This document shows, piece after piece, positions 18,593 to 27,315 of a DNA stretch of 64,000 nt; position 1 is the stretch's first letter; every line of letters starts with the position of its first letter. Location of the stretch: assembly GCF_010435915.1 (NCBI RefSeq), contig NZ_JAAFZH010000011.1:185554-249553 (forward strand), written 5' to 3'. Made by a program: the position numbers and the translations under genes. Source of the stretch: Spirosoma terrae (GTDB lineage Bacteria > Bacteroidota > Bacteroidia > Cytophagales > Spirosomataceae). The notes beneath the pieces are model-generated. The model ran no database searches, was not told the origin of the DNA, and was given only the letters and a program-made list of their open reading frames with translations.

Positions 18593-19273
18593 ATGAAACA
18601 CGTTCTGGATAATCCAGTCTGGAGTGCACTGAACTCCAATAATAAATCGTTTGCCAACGGAAACGAGATCGCTACCTATTTCGATCCGGCCGTTTCTCCC
18701 TTTGTGTCTGTTCAGGAAAATACACCTGCCAATCTGGAGATACTCCACCAAACAATTCCGTTTGCTAAGCCGGTTTTGCTGGTCTCAGTTACTAAACTAA
18801 CCATTCCCGATTGCTGGTACGTCTTGAACCGAGTAGATGGTGTGCAGATGGTTTATTCGAAACGGTCGGGGATAGCGCATTATGATTCCGCTATTCGCCC
18901 TTTATCAGACGAGCACGTACCGCAAATGATGGCTCTGACCAACGTAACGAAGCCAGGGCCCTTTGCCGAAAAAACGATCGAACTTGGCCACTATAAAGGA
19001 ATTTTCGATGCCGATAAACTGGTGGCGATGGCTGGGCAGCGACTACATGCGTTTGAGTTCGCCGAGATAAGTGCTGTTTGTACCCATCCTGATTATGTCG
19101 GCAGAGGTTATGCCCGCCACTTACTGGCCGATCAGCTTCAGCGGATTCTGGACGTTTCGGAAACCCCGTATCTGCACGTTCGATCGGATAATACCCGAGC
19201 TGTGCAACTTTATGAAAGGCTGGGATTTGACACCAGAACGGAGGTATTTTTCTACGTTTTGCAGAAAAAGTAG
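18593..19273 (+). CDS. GNAT-family N-acetyltransferase
   Basis: A 226-residue protein whose C-terminal half is a GNAT domain. Residues about 140-226 contain EISAVCTHPDYVGRGYARHL, in which the acetyl-CoA pyrophosphate loop is the GRGYAR block. YLHVRSDNTRAVQLYERLGF follows, the typical last strands of FR47-like acetyltransferases. The N-terminal half (residues 1-100) is more divergent and probably a degenerate second GNAT-like lobe. It acetylates an unknown small molecule or amine in the cytoplasm. The gene stands alone and is followed by a strong hairpin at 19285-19331. Confidence 0.86.
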   Translation: MKHVLDNPVWSALNSNNKSFANGNEIATYFDPAVSPFVSVQENTPANLEILHQTIPFAKPVLLVSVTKLTIPDCWYVLNRVDGVQMVYSKRSGIAHYDSAIRPLSDEHVPQMMALTNVTKPGPFAEKTIELGHYKGIFDADKLVAMAGQRLHAFEFAEISAVCTHPDYVGRGYARHLLADQLQRILDVSETPYLHVRSDNTRAVQLYERLGFDTRTEVFFYVLQKK

Positions 19274-19284
19274 TGACGCAACAG

Positions 19285-19331
19285 TAAAGGCGTAAGCATT
19301 GATACGTTCTGATTCAATGCTTACGCCTTTA
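19285..19331 (+). terminator. strong hairpin terminator after the GNAT gene
   Basis: An 18-base stem (TAAAGGCGTAAGCATTGA with its complement at 19314-19331) encloses a loop of about ten bases. It starts 12 bases after the stop codon. The T-run is short, so the mechanism may be partly symmetrical. Confidence 0.7.
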
Positions 19332-19481
19332 TTGATAGAAGCAGAGCAAAATCAGGAAATAAGTAGTAAAACTGTTCTGTTAATAGGAGCTATTTTTTGT
19401 TGCCGTTCACACACTACGTTTTGAAAGGTGATTGATAGTTATTACTTCGCGGCTTGTTTTACTTCTATTCTTTTTTTTTCG

Positions 19482-20054
19482 ATGAAAAAAGTGCTACCAT
19501 TCTTGTATGTATTATTTATTGTTCTGGTGAGTTGTAAAGGGGAAAAAGGTGATCCGGGGCCGCAGGGGGAAAAAGGCAATACCGGTGCGACTGGCATACA
19601 GGGGCCAACGGGCCAAACGGGAGCAACTGGTCAGACTGGCGCAACGGGACCACAAGGTCCAACGGGACCCGCTGGTCAGAATGCTGCTCAGCCATTAGTC
19701 TACGACGCTGTTGTTGATTTGTCAAAAGCATTGCCAAGTTATGACTTTGCTAAGCCTTTAGGTGATTATGACGTAGTGCTTACATATATTATGCGGAACA
19801 AAGGGTCTGGCTATACTCCATTGCCATTTAATGGCTACGCCTATACTGCTGATCAGAAGGATTTTATTAAGCTCGATGTAAATGTTGCGAATTATACCTA
19901 TTTCATGTCATTCTCTAACAATACCTCAGTTCCTCCTGGTGCATCATTTTGGATGAGAATGGTAGTAATTAAAGGGTCGAAAGGCGGTAGGCTTGATTTA
20001 GCCAGGTATCAGGATTATGAGAATCTTAGAAAGGATTATAACCTAGCGGATTAG
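19482..20054 (+). CDS. collagen-like repeat lipoprotein
   Basis: A 190-residue predicted lipoprotein. Residues 1-17 form a hydrophobic signal ending in the lipobox LVSC, with Cys18 as the lipid anchor. Directly after it come about 16 uninterrupted Gly-X-Y triplets (for example GPQGEKGNTGATGIQGPTG), the pattern of a collagen triple helix. The last 120 residues are a globular domain with aromatic residues and no family I recognise. The most likely picture is a trimeric stalk anchored in a membrane and displaying a C-terminal head. The start ATG at 19482 is chosen because it gives a proper signal peptide. An in-frame start at 19428 would add 18 residues. It is followed by a clear terminator. Confidence 0.75.
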   Translation: MKKVLPFLYVLFIVLVSCKGEKGDPGPQGEKGNTGATGIQGPTGQTGATGQTGATGPQGPTGPAGQNAAQPLVYDAVVDLSKALPSYDFAKPLGDYDVVLTYIMRNKGSGYTPLPFNGYAYTADQKDFIKLDVNVANYTYFMSFSNNTSVPPGASFWMRMVVIKGSKGGRLDLARYQDYENLRKDYNLAD

Positions 20055-20062
20055 ACCCAAAC

Positions 20063-20095
20063 AAGCCCGAAACGTTGATCGAATCGGGCTTTTTC
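20063..20095 (+). terminator. rho-independent terminator after the collagen-like gene
   Basis: AAGCCCGA and TCGGGCTT form the stem, separated by about 14 bases, and TTTTC follows. It starts 8 bases after the stop codon. Confidence 0.75.
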
Positions 20096-20355
20096 GTGAA
20101 GAATAATAAGTGCTGTGTTAAAAAATCTTAACTAAGTGGCAGGAGCAGGTAACTACAGGATAGATGATTCCAGTAAATACTACATTTTTACGACTATCAG
20201 CAGTCACCTTGTTAGGTATAGACTGATGAAACACGCCCGCAATCAATCTACGTACGGCTCCCGACGTAGTACACATATTTTTTATCATAGGTTAGTTTGG
20301 TAAAGGTCTCCGGTTCTGCTGGAGACCTTATTTGTATCTGATGCATTCTCACAAC
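20096..20355. other. gap between convergent genes, nothing assigned
   Basis: Apart from a small hairpin near 20310-20330 (GTCTCCGG and CTGGAGAC) that may end the minus-strand operon or the plus-strand gene, no gene or RNA is visible. Confidence 0.35.
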
Positions 20356-22191
20356 TTATCTGGTATATTTTTTCAGGATAGCCATGATTTTGTGCTGAAT
20401 CGCGGTATTCTCGTAAACACCCCGAAAATCCAGCGAATGTGGCCCGTAAGCAAACACCGGGACCATAATACCGGAATGGTCGTTGGTGCTGAAATTGCCG
20501 TCGACGTAGCCGCGTTTCAGATCGCCATCCAGCAAACTTAGCCCGCCCGTTTCGTGATCGGCGGTGACGATCACCAGCGTTTCGCCATTCGAGTCGGCAA
20601 AACGGATGGCATCGCCAATGGCCTGATCGAAATCAAGCATTTCCTGAACAACGTAACGGATATCATTGATGTGTCCACCGTAATCGATCTGGGCACCCTC
20701 GGCCATGACGAAGAACCCCGCTTTGTTGGGCTGAAGCGCCTGTATGGTTTTATGCAGGCTTTTCTGTAAAAAGTCTTTACGTCCCTTGCTGACGGCCACT
20801 ACCGACTGATCATCGAGCATCACGAACGGTGTTTTCATCTTGTTTAGCTCACTGAACGTAGTGCCAATCTGATAACCACGCTGACGTAACGTATCGAGCA
20901 CCTTCTCTTCCTTGAAATACCGATGTCCGCCCCCAATCAGAACTGGTACCGGATTCCGTAGGAAATCGGCCGCAATTTCCCGTTCAAACATCCGATCGGG
21001 CTGATGTGCATAGAAAGCGGCTGGCGTAGCATCGGTGACGCTGCCCGCCGAAATAATACCGGAAACCATGTTCCACGGTTTGATCAGCGTTGGGATAGCC
21101 GCTAATGCTTTGCCCGTTGAGTCGACGCCGATCGCGCGGTTGTTGGTTTTTTGGCCGGTTGCCATGGCCGTAGCGCCAGCGGCCGAATCGGTAATGTAGG
21201 TATCGGCCGCGCTGGTTTTAGAAAAGCCAATATTCAGGAATTTAGCCAGATTCAAATCGCCCCGATTGGCCGTGAGTCCGGCGTAAATCTGCGCGAGTCC
21301 CATGCCATCGCCAATGAGCAGAATCACATTTTTGACTCGGCTTCGGTTGTCGTTATTACGATACGTTGGTTGGTAAAGCGAATGCGGTATTGAATTCTGG
21401 TATTCGGCTGTCTGACGACGGCTTAAAAATTCGCCTAATGGCGCAATCTGATCGGTATTGATATAATCGACGCCCAGATTCATGAGCGTTTTCCAGGTGT
21501 TGATGTTGTCGGGGGTGGCCCAGAATCGGATTTTTTTCCCCTGTTGATGTACCTGCCGGATAACCTCCTGGATGTTTGTACGCTCTTTTTTGACAATCAA
21601 CCCCTTCCCATTCCAGCGTGTATAGCGGGTAAAATCCTGACTGATCAGGCCAACATGCGCTAATTGTTCCGGCGTATACGTAACGTTGGGCCGTCCATCG
21701 AATTGAATCCAGATCGGATACGTAGCGAATTGGTCGGGCGATGGTACGTTGCCGCTGACTACTACGTTCACGGGACTTTTCTCGCCAAATACGTCCGGGT
21801 AAGCGCTCAGCGCCTGAACCAGCAACGGAAGCGCCAGCTGGGCGGGCGATTTCAGATCGATGAGCCATTGTAATTCATAAGTGGCATTGGCGTAGATTTT
21901 GCCTTTGTTTGCCCGGACCTTATCAACCATCGGCTTAATGTACAAAGCCTCCAGTGTGTGTTCTGACGTGATATCGGCGGAGTCGTGTGCTACGTAGAGT
22001 TTACCATTTCGGGCGTAAATATCAGCCTCGATGGAGCCAAATTGCTGATCGTAAGCCTGCCAGAACGGAATGGTTTGTTCGTAGTCGTTGTGCGAATGTG
22101 CCTGAGCCGGTGAATACGTAGTGCCAGACTGCGCACTGGCGTTGCTGACCATAAACCAGCCGGAAAGGACTAGGAGCGATAATGTTTTCAT
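20356..22191 (-). CDS. phosphodiesterase-alkaline phosphatase fusion, exported
   Basis: A 611-residue exported protein (signal peptide about 1-20, ending SNASAQ) with two catalytic halves. Residues 30-260 resemble the glycerophosphodiester phosphodiesterase/PI-PLC barrel: HSHNDYEQ, SIEADIYARNGKLYVAHD and the C-terminal GVDYINTDQIAPLGEF. Residues 285-611 form an alkaline phosphatase domain with the metal motif LLIGDGMG (about 293), the nucleophile Ser in TDSAAGATAMATG (about 330) and the metal-binding TADHETGG (about 541). Together they could free phosphate from phosphodiesters in two steps. The gene follows SusD on the same strand after a 191-base gap that contains a repeat. The fusion is unbroken in one frame. 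Confidence 0.87.
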   Translation of the reverse strand: MKTLSLLVLSGWFMVSNASAQSGTTYSPAQAHSHNDYEQTIPFWQAYDQQFGSIEADIYARNGKLYVAHDSADITSEHTLEALYIKPMVDKVRANKGKIYANATYELQWLIDLKSPAQLALPLLVQALSAYPDVFGEKSPVNVVVSGNVPSPDQFATYPIWIQFDGRPNVTYTPEQLAHVGLISQDFTRYTRWNGKGLIVKKERTNIQEVIRQVHQQGKKIRFWATPDNINTWKTLMNLGVDYINTDQIAPLGEFLSRRQTAEYQNSIPHSLYQPTYRNNDNRSRVKNVILLIGDGMGLAQIYAGLTANRGDLNLAKFLNIGFSKTSAADTYITDSAAGATAMATGQKTNNRAIGVDSTGKALAAIPTLIKPWNMVSGIISAGSVTDATPAAFYAHQPDRMFEREIAADFLRNPVPVLIGGGHRYFKEEKVLDTLRQRGYQIGTTFSELNKMKTPFVMLDDQSVVAVSKGRKDFLQKSLHKTIQALQPNKAGFFVMAEGAQIDYGGHINDIRYVVQEMLDFDQAIGDAIRFADSNGETLVIVTADHETGGLSLLDGDLKRGYVDGNFSTNDHSGIMVPVFAYGPHSLDFRGVYENTAIQHKIMAILKKYTR

Positions 22192-22230
22192 TGCTGTAAG
22201 GAGAAGCCCACGACAACAGCCGAGCGTGTT

Positions 22231-22367
22231 AACCCCCTCACCCCAACCCCTCTCCCAAAACGGGCGAGGAACTATTACTAGGTAAAAGCCTGCCAGGTTA
22301 GCTTTTTGGGGAAGACCTGGAGAAGTCCCTCTCCTGTTTTAGGAGAGGGATTTAGGGTGAGGTCTTA
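22231..22367. repeat. intergenic inverted-repeat element
   Basis: The ends AACCCCCTCACCCCAACCCC and GGGATTTAGGGTGAGGTCTTA are inverted versions of one another. A compact hairpin (CCCTCTCCTGTTTTAGGAGAGGG core, 22327-22349) lies inside. The 'CTCACCC...CCTCTCC' pattern is common in dispersed REP/MITE-like elements of many bacteria. It sits between the SusD gene and the phosphatase gene and could attenuate read-through. Confidence 0.65.
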
Positions 22368-22382
22368 ATTGAGCGGGCTGTA

Positions 22383-23900
22383 TTACCAACCCTGGTTTTG
22401 CGTCAGTGAACCTTTGCTGTTTTGTATCTCAGTGGGCGGAATCGGCCATACGTGCATGATCTGTGGATTGAAATTACGGGCTTCGTAGATGACCCGGCCA
22501 TCGGCATGGTGCAGCGGTTGAGCATATACACGCTGCGCATCGCCCCAGCGAACCAGATCGAAATGGCGATCGGTCCATTCGCCACCAAATTCGCAGCGAC
22601 GTTCGCGTTTCAAATCGGTCATCGTAGCACCGCTGATAGCGGCCAGTCCGGCACGAGTGCGAATCTGGTTGATTTCTACGTCGGCGTTTTTGTTCTGCAT
22701 CAGTTTGGCTTCGGCTTTCATCAGCAACACGTCGGCATAACGTAGCAGCGGTACGTTCAGCGAGGTCGATGGTTTGTCGCCGTTCGGATTAACGGTAGAA
22801 CCAATCGGGTTGGCATAGGTGTATGGTTCCATGTATTTACGGAACTGATAACCAGTACGGTTGCTGGAGCTAACCGTAAAAGCACCCACGTTGAACGTGC
22901 GTTCCTGCCCGAAGAACATGAATTTGTCGCCCGTTTTGAGGATGGTTACTTCGCGCCGTTTATCGCCCGTTGGGAATGCATCATATAGCTCTTTCGTAGG
23001 GTAGAAGTTGCCCCAGCCGTTGTATAATCCCCAGCCTTTATCTTCCAGACATACGCCTGGAAAAATGCAGCCGACCCGTGTATCTTTCGCGCTCGACGTA
23101 ACGGACCAGATATACTCCGACGACCAGTTGTTCGCTGTTTTAAATACGTCCTCATAATTCGCCAGCAGGTTATGTTTACCACTGCTGATTACCATGTCGG
23201 CGTATTTTTCGGCATTAGCCCAGTCCTTAGCGTATAGGTAGGTACGTACCAAATACGCCCAGGCCGCTGTTTTGTGGGCACGACCGTAGTTCTCCGCCGT
23301 GTATTCCGAAAAATAGGGGAGCAGGTCGGCGGCTTTTTTGAGGTCTTCCGCAATGTAGGCGTAGTTTTCGGCTACGTTCTTTGCGCGGGAAACATAAATA
23401 TTCTCGGGGTTGGCGCGATCCTGAATCGGAATACCGGCCCGATCATCGCCGTAGCGATAGGCCAGTTCCAGATGCATGACAGCATGGTTGAAATAGGCTT
23501 CGCCCAGAATCCGGTTTTTAAGGGAAGCCGTCATCGTGATGTTCGGGACGTTACGAATCACGTCGTTCGCCCGCTTCATGACCTGATAATGTTTTCCCCA
23601 GATTGGCCGCGTATCCGACTCGTTACCGTCTACCTGGAAATTTTTGATCCGTTCGGCGTTAGCGCGCGGTTTGGTACCGATGTCGTCACTGGCGTTGTTC
23701 AGCCAGAAAAAACCCCGGCCGTACATATCGTCGTCGCTGTAGAGTTCATAAACGCTGTTTACACCGGCCACCGCATCACTTTCTGTTTTCCAGAAATTAC
23801 CCGTTGTTGGCGCGCCCTGCGGCTCCAGATCCAGCTGGCTATTGCAGCCAAAGGTTAAGCCACCTACTACCAGCAGAAAAAGTTTATTTATTTTTTTCAT
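22383..23900 (-). CDS. SusD/RagB-family outer-membrane nutrient-binding lipoprotein
   Basis: A 505-residue SusD homologue. Its signal peptide ends in a lipobox before Cys19 (LTFGC), so it is anchored in the outer membrane. SusD landmarks are LDLEPQGAPTTGNFWKTESD near the N-terminus, tetratricopeptide-like helices over 90-260 (AYFNHAVMHLELAYRYGD, TAAWAYLVRTYLY), and the C-terminal YADVLLMKAEAKL with ERRCEFGGEWTDRHFDLVRW. It caps the SusC channel encoded 11 bases upstream in transcription order. The ligand is unknown. The downstream phosphodiesterase-phosphatase suggests phosphorylated compounds rather than plain glycans, which is inference. Confidence 0.92.
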   Translation of the reverse strand: MKKINKLFLLVVGGLTFGCNSQLDLEPQGAPTTGNFWKTESDAVAGVNSVYELYSDDDMYGRGFFWLNNASDDIGTKPRANAERIKNFQVDGNESDTRPIWGKHYQVMKRANDVIRNVPNITMTASLKNRILGEAYFNHAVMHLELAYRYGDDRAGIPIQDRANPENIYVSRAKNVAENYAYIAEDLKKAADLLPYFSEYTAENYGRAHKTAAWAYLVRTYLYAKDWANAEKYADMVISSGKHNLLANYEDVFKTANNWSSEYIWSVTSSAKDTRVGCIFPGVCLEDKGWGLYNGWGNFYPTKELYDAFPTGDKRREVTILKTGDKFMFFGQERTFNVGAFTVSSSNRTGYQFRKYMEPYTYANPIGSTVNPNGDKPSTSLNVPLLRYADVLLMKAEAKLMQNKNADVEINQIRTRAGLAAISGATMTDLKRERRCEFGGEWTDRHFDLVRWGDAQRVYAQPLHHADGRVIYEARNFNPQIMHVWPIPPTEIQNSKGSLTQNQGW

Positions 23901-23911
23901 GATCGCTCGTC

Positions 23912-26900
23912 TTAGAAAGAAATGTTTGCACCAATCATATACACGCGGGCCAGCGGATATTTCGCTACGTCAAGCCCAAAGCTGTTGATACCCACTTCGG
24001 GGTCCATACCCGAATACTTGGTGACGGTAAATAAATTCTGGCCGGTCAGGTAAATCCGGGCGCCTACCACTTTGGTGAAGGTGCGCGGAAGTGTGTAGCC
24101 GATCGTCAGGCTTTTCAGGCGCAGATAGCTGCCGTCTTCCAGATAGAAATCCGAGATACGTCCGAAGTTGTTGTTCGGGTCAGAACCAGCCCGCAGACGA
24201 GGAATGGTACCGCCAGGATTGGTTGGACTCCAGGCATTTTTCACTTCTTCGAGCATGTTATAACCCGGATACGCGTCCGGATTCAGTGCCAGATTCTTAA
24301 CGGAGTTGAAAACCTTATTACCGGCTGAACCCTGGAAGAATACGTTCAGATCAAAGCCTTTGTAGCCGACATTACTGTTCAGACTAAAGGTTTTGGTTGG
24401 CAGAATGCTGCCCAGTACAACCCGGTCGCTGTCGTCAATTTTACCATCCCCGTTGGTGTCAACGAATCGGAAATCGCCCGCTTTGGCATTGGCCTGATAG
24501 CGCGTTCCGGTCGAGTTTACGTAGGCAGCGGCTTCTTCATCGCTCTGGAACAGACCATTGGTACGGTAGCCATAGAAAGCACCGAAAGGCTGACCTACGA
24601 TATGGAAGTTGGAATTGGGCAGACTACGTACCGTGGAGCCCGTTGGTTGAAGATCCTGACCCGGAGGAAGTGCCGTTACCTGGTTTTTCAGGAATGATAC
24701 GTTCGCCGTTACGTCGAATTTAACGCTGCCAAAATTCCGCTGATAGGTCAGCCCCAATTCAATACCCCGGTTTTCTGTCGAGCCAGCATTGATGGTACGT
24801 CCACCCGGTGCACCGGCCACGCCCGGAAGCTGCTCCTGGAACAGCATGTTGCGATTCTGTTTCGAGAATACGTCGATGGTACCAATCAGTTGGTTACGTA
24901 GCAAACCGAAATCAAGACCGATGTTAGTTTGCGTCGACGTTTCCCAGCGCAGGTTCGAGTTCGATAGGGCGCGCTCGGCATAGCCAAAATTGATGGTCGG
25001 ATCGGAGCCAATCAGCGAGAGGGTCTGAACCAGTGGGATACTATAGGCGTAGTCGCCCAGTCCGGCCAGGTTGCCAATGCGTCCCCAGCTGGCGCGTAGT
25101 TTCAGATTGGTAAGCCAGTTGACATTTTTCAGGAAAGCTTCGTCGCCGATCTGCCAGCCCGCCGATATTGATGGATACCATTCCCAGCGATTAGTGCTCA
25201 GCAGTTTCGACGTACCGTCGCGCCGGACAATGGCCGACAGCAGGTATTTGTCGTTGTAGCTGTAGTTAACTCGTCCGACGAACGATTCCAGTCCGCGCTC
25301 AATGAAATACGTGTTGTTCGCATCGTAGAAAATCTCTTTCGCATTGGCCAGGTACCGCTGCGATGGATCTTCGTTGCTGAAGCCCGTGCCCCGGATACCG
25401 AATGTTTCGATTTTGGTTTTCTGGAACGTATAACCCAGCAGCGCATCGACATTGTGCTTGCTACCAAATGAGCGTTTGTAGTTAAGCGTTTGCTCGTTCA
25501 GCTGATCGTTCGATTCGTAGCTGCTTTGGTATAATTCGTTGAAATCGAAGATCTTGCCCGGCTCGGTAATGCGGACGTTGAATTGCTTCTTATTGTTCTT
25601 GATCTGCGTAATACCCCAGTTGCTACGGAATGTAAGACCATCAATAATCTGCCATTCCAGATACGGATTGACGAACAGATTGCTGACCGGATTGCGGTTG
25701 TCGAGCCGTTTCAGATACGCGACGGGGTTGATCAGATCACCGTACGAACCCGCAAAATCAGCCGGAACACCACCGAAGCGGCCTGAGCCATCTTCCCGGT
25801 AAATCGTCGCGTTGGGTGGGTAGAAAATAGCCGTCAGAATGGCTCCGGTGTAGGCACTGGTCGTGTTGCCGGTCTGACCGTTATTAACGTTGTAGGCAAG
25901 ATTCTCTCCGATTTTTACCCGTTTGGTGAGCTGGTGCGACGAGTTTAGACGTAGCGTGTAGCGATCCGAGAACGTATTGAGCATGATCCCTTCGTTCTTA
26001 CGGTAGCCACCCGACAGGAAGAACGTTGATTTTTCGGTACCGCCACTCACCGACGCGTCGATGTTGTAGATACTGCCGGTCTGGAAAATTTCGTTCATCC
26101 AGTCGGTTTTGGTCGTGCGGGCGATGGGGTTTCTGGTCGGATCGAAAGCCGCAATGCGGGGTAAACCAGCGTTATCGGTCGCTGTGTTCATGGCGTCGGC
26201 AAAACCGGCTGCATCGAGCGATTTTAGCGTTTTCGCCACCTGCTGAACGCCCTGCTGATAATTGACATTCACTCGCATCTGACCACTCGATCCTTTCTTG
26301 GTCGTAACCAGAATAACACCCGCCGAAGCACGGGCACCGTAAATGGCCGCCGACGCATCTTTCAGTACGCTAATCGACTGGATGTCGTTCGGATTAATCG
26401 AACTCAGCGTTCCCGGATAAATAACCCCATCGACAACCAGCAGTGGACTTTCGTCGTTGAGCGAGCCAATACCCCGAATTTTGATGGTTGGGTTGGCTGT
26501 TGGGTCGCCACCTTCGTTCACAACCGTAACGCCCGGCAAGGTTCCCTGCAAGACGTCGGCGGCTGTGTTGTAGTTCCGGCTCCCGATTTCTTTGGTTGGT
26601 ACGGTCGCTATGGCACCCAGTACGTCGCGTTTTTGCTGAGAACCATACCCAACTACTACCATTTCGTTGAGTTGTTTGGCCGACTGAGTCAGCGTAATCG
26701 ACAGCTGCGAACGGCCACCTACTTTTACCTCGACCGATTCGTAACCGATGTAGGAAACCACTAGCGTAGCATTTTCGTCGGGAACGCTAATCGTGAATTT
26801 ACCCTCGGCGTTGGTTACGCTACCTACATTCTGCCCTTTCACAACGATACTCGCGCCGGGTAGCACCTCGCCCGTTTGCTGATCAGCAACGGTACCCGTA

Positions 26901-27280
26901 ACCGTGATCTGGCTTTGAACGGATGGACTGGTTGGCGTAACAGAGGCCTGGCGAAGTACGATATGGTTGTTCACCAGTTCGTAGCTAATGCCGTAGGGAC
27001 GTAGCAGATCCGTTAGAACGGCGCTTAATTTTTGTTTGCTGGCTCTGACCGTAACGATCTGATTGAGCGGTAGCGATGGGCCATACACAAACTGTTTGCT
27101 GGTTTGTTTTTCAAGTTGTTGGAGTGCCTGCCGAAGTGTTACGTTAACGAGTTGTACCGTAACAACCTGGTCGGGTTTGGTTGGCCCGGCCTGGGCTGCA
27201 TGGGGCCACTGGGCCATCAGAAAGCCTGCCAATAGCAGACGCTGCCCGACCTGGCGGGGCGAAAGATACAGTTTGTTCAT
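23912..27280 (-). CDS. SusC/RagA-family TonB-dependent outer-membrane receptor with STN domain
   Basis: A 1122-residue TonB-dependent importer. Order of parts: signal peptide about 1-31 (ending AAQAG), STN domain 45-110 (VTLRQALQQLEKQTSKQFVY), a carboxypeptidase-regulatory-like domain 125-205 (GEVLPGASIVVKGQNVG), the SusC signature and plug 210-340 (VVVGYGSQQKRDVLGAIA, VVDGVIYPG), then a beta-barrel to the C-terminus ending in ANISF with aromatic last residue. The STN domain indicates that it can signal to the FecR-like protein encoded upstream, switching on the ECF sigma factor. It forms one transcription unit with FecR (35 bases) and SusD (11 bases). Confidence 0.94.
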   Translation of the reverse strand: MNKLYLSPRQVGQRLLLAGFLMAQWPHAAQAGPTKPDQVVTVQLVNVTLRQALQQLEKQTSKQFVYGPSLPLNQIVTVRASKQKLSAVLTDLLRPYGISYELVNNHIVLRQASVTPTSPSVQSQITVTGTVADQQTGEVLPGASIVVKGQNVGSVTNAEGKFTISVPDENATLVVSYIGYESVEVKVGGRSQLSITLTQSAKQLNEMVVVGYGSQQKRDVLGAIATVPTKEIGSRNYNTAADVLQGTLPGVTVVNEGGDPTANPTIKIRGIGSLNDESPLLVVDGVIYPGTLSSINPNDIQSISVLKDASAAIYGARASAGVILVTTKKGSSGQMRVNVNYQQGVQQVAKTLKSLDAAGFADAMNTATDNAGLPRIAAFDPTRNPIARTTKTDWMNEIFQTGSIYNIDASVSGGTEKSTFFLSGGYRKNEGIMLNTFSDRYTLRLNSSHQLTKRVKIGENLAYNVNNGQTGNTTSAYTGAILTAIFYPPNATIYREDGSGRFGGVPADFAGSYGDLINPVAYLKRLDNRNPVSNLFVNPYLEWQIIDGLTFRSNWGITQIKNNKKQFNVRITEPGKIFDFNELYQSSYESNDQLNEQTLNYKRSFGSKHNVDALLGYTFQKTKIETFGIRGTGFSNEDPSQRYLANAKEIFYDANNTYFIERGLESFVGRVNYSYNDKYLLSAIVRRDGTSKLLSTNRWEWYPSISAGWQIGDEAFLKNVNWLTNLKLRASWGRIGNLAGLGDYAYSIPLVQTLSLIGSDPTINFGYAERALSNSNLRWETSTQTNIGLDFGLLRNQLIGTIDVFSKQNRNMLFQEQLPGVAGAPGGRTINAGSTENRGIELGLTYQRNFGSVKFDVTANVSFLKNQVTALPPGQDLQPTGSTVRSLPNSNFHIVGQPFGAFYGYRTNGLFQSDEEAAAYVNSTGTRYQANAKAGDFRFVDTNGDGKIDDSDRVVLGSILPTKTFSLNSNVGYKGFDLNVFFQGSAGNKVFNSVKNLALNPDAYPGYNMLEEVKNAWSPTNPGGTIPRLRAGSDPNNNFGRISDFYLEDGSYLRLKSLTIGYTLPRTFTKVVGARIYLTGQNLFTVTKYSGMDPEVGINSFGLDVAKYPLARVYMIGANISF

Positions 27281-27315
27281 AGAGAGGAACTACATGAGTG
27301 AGTGAATCGAGTAGA

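Noticed and set aside
18503..18751. Minus-strand 82-codon frame opposite the start of the GNAT gene
   Set aside because: It is a shadow of the acetyltransferase reading frame and has no independent support.
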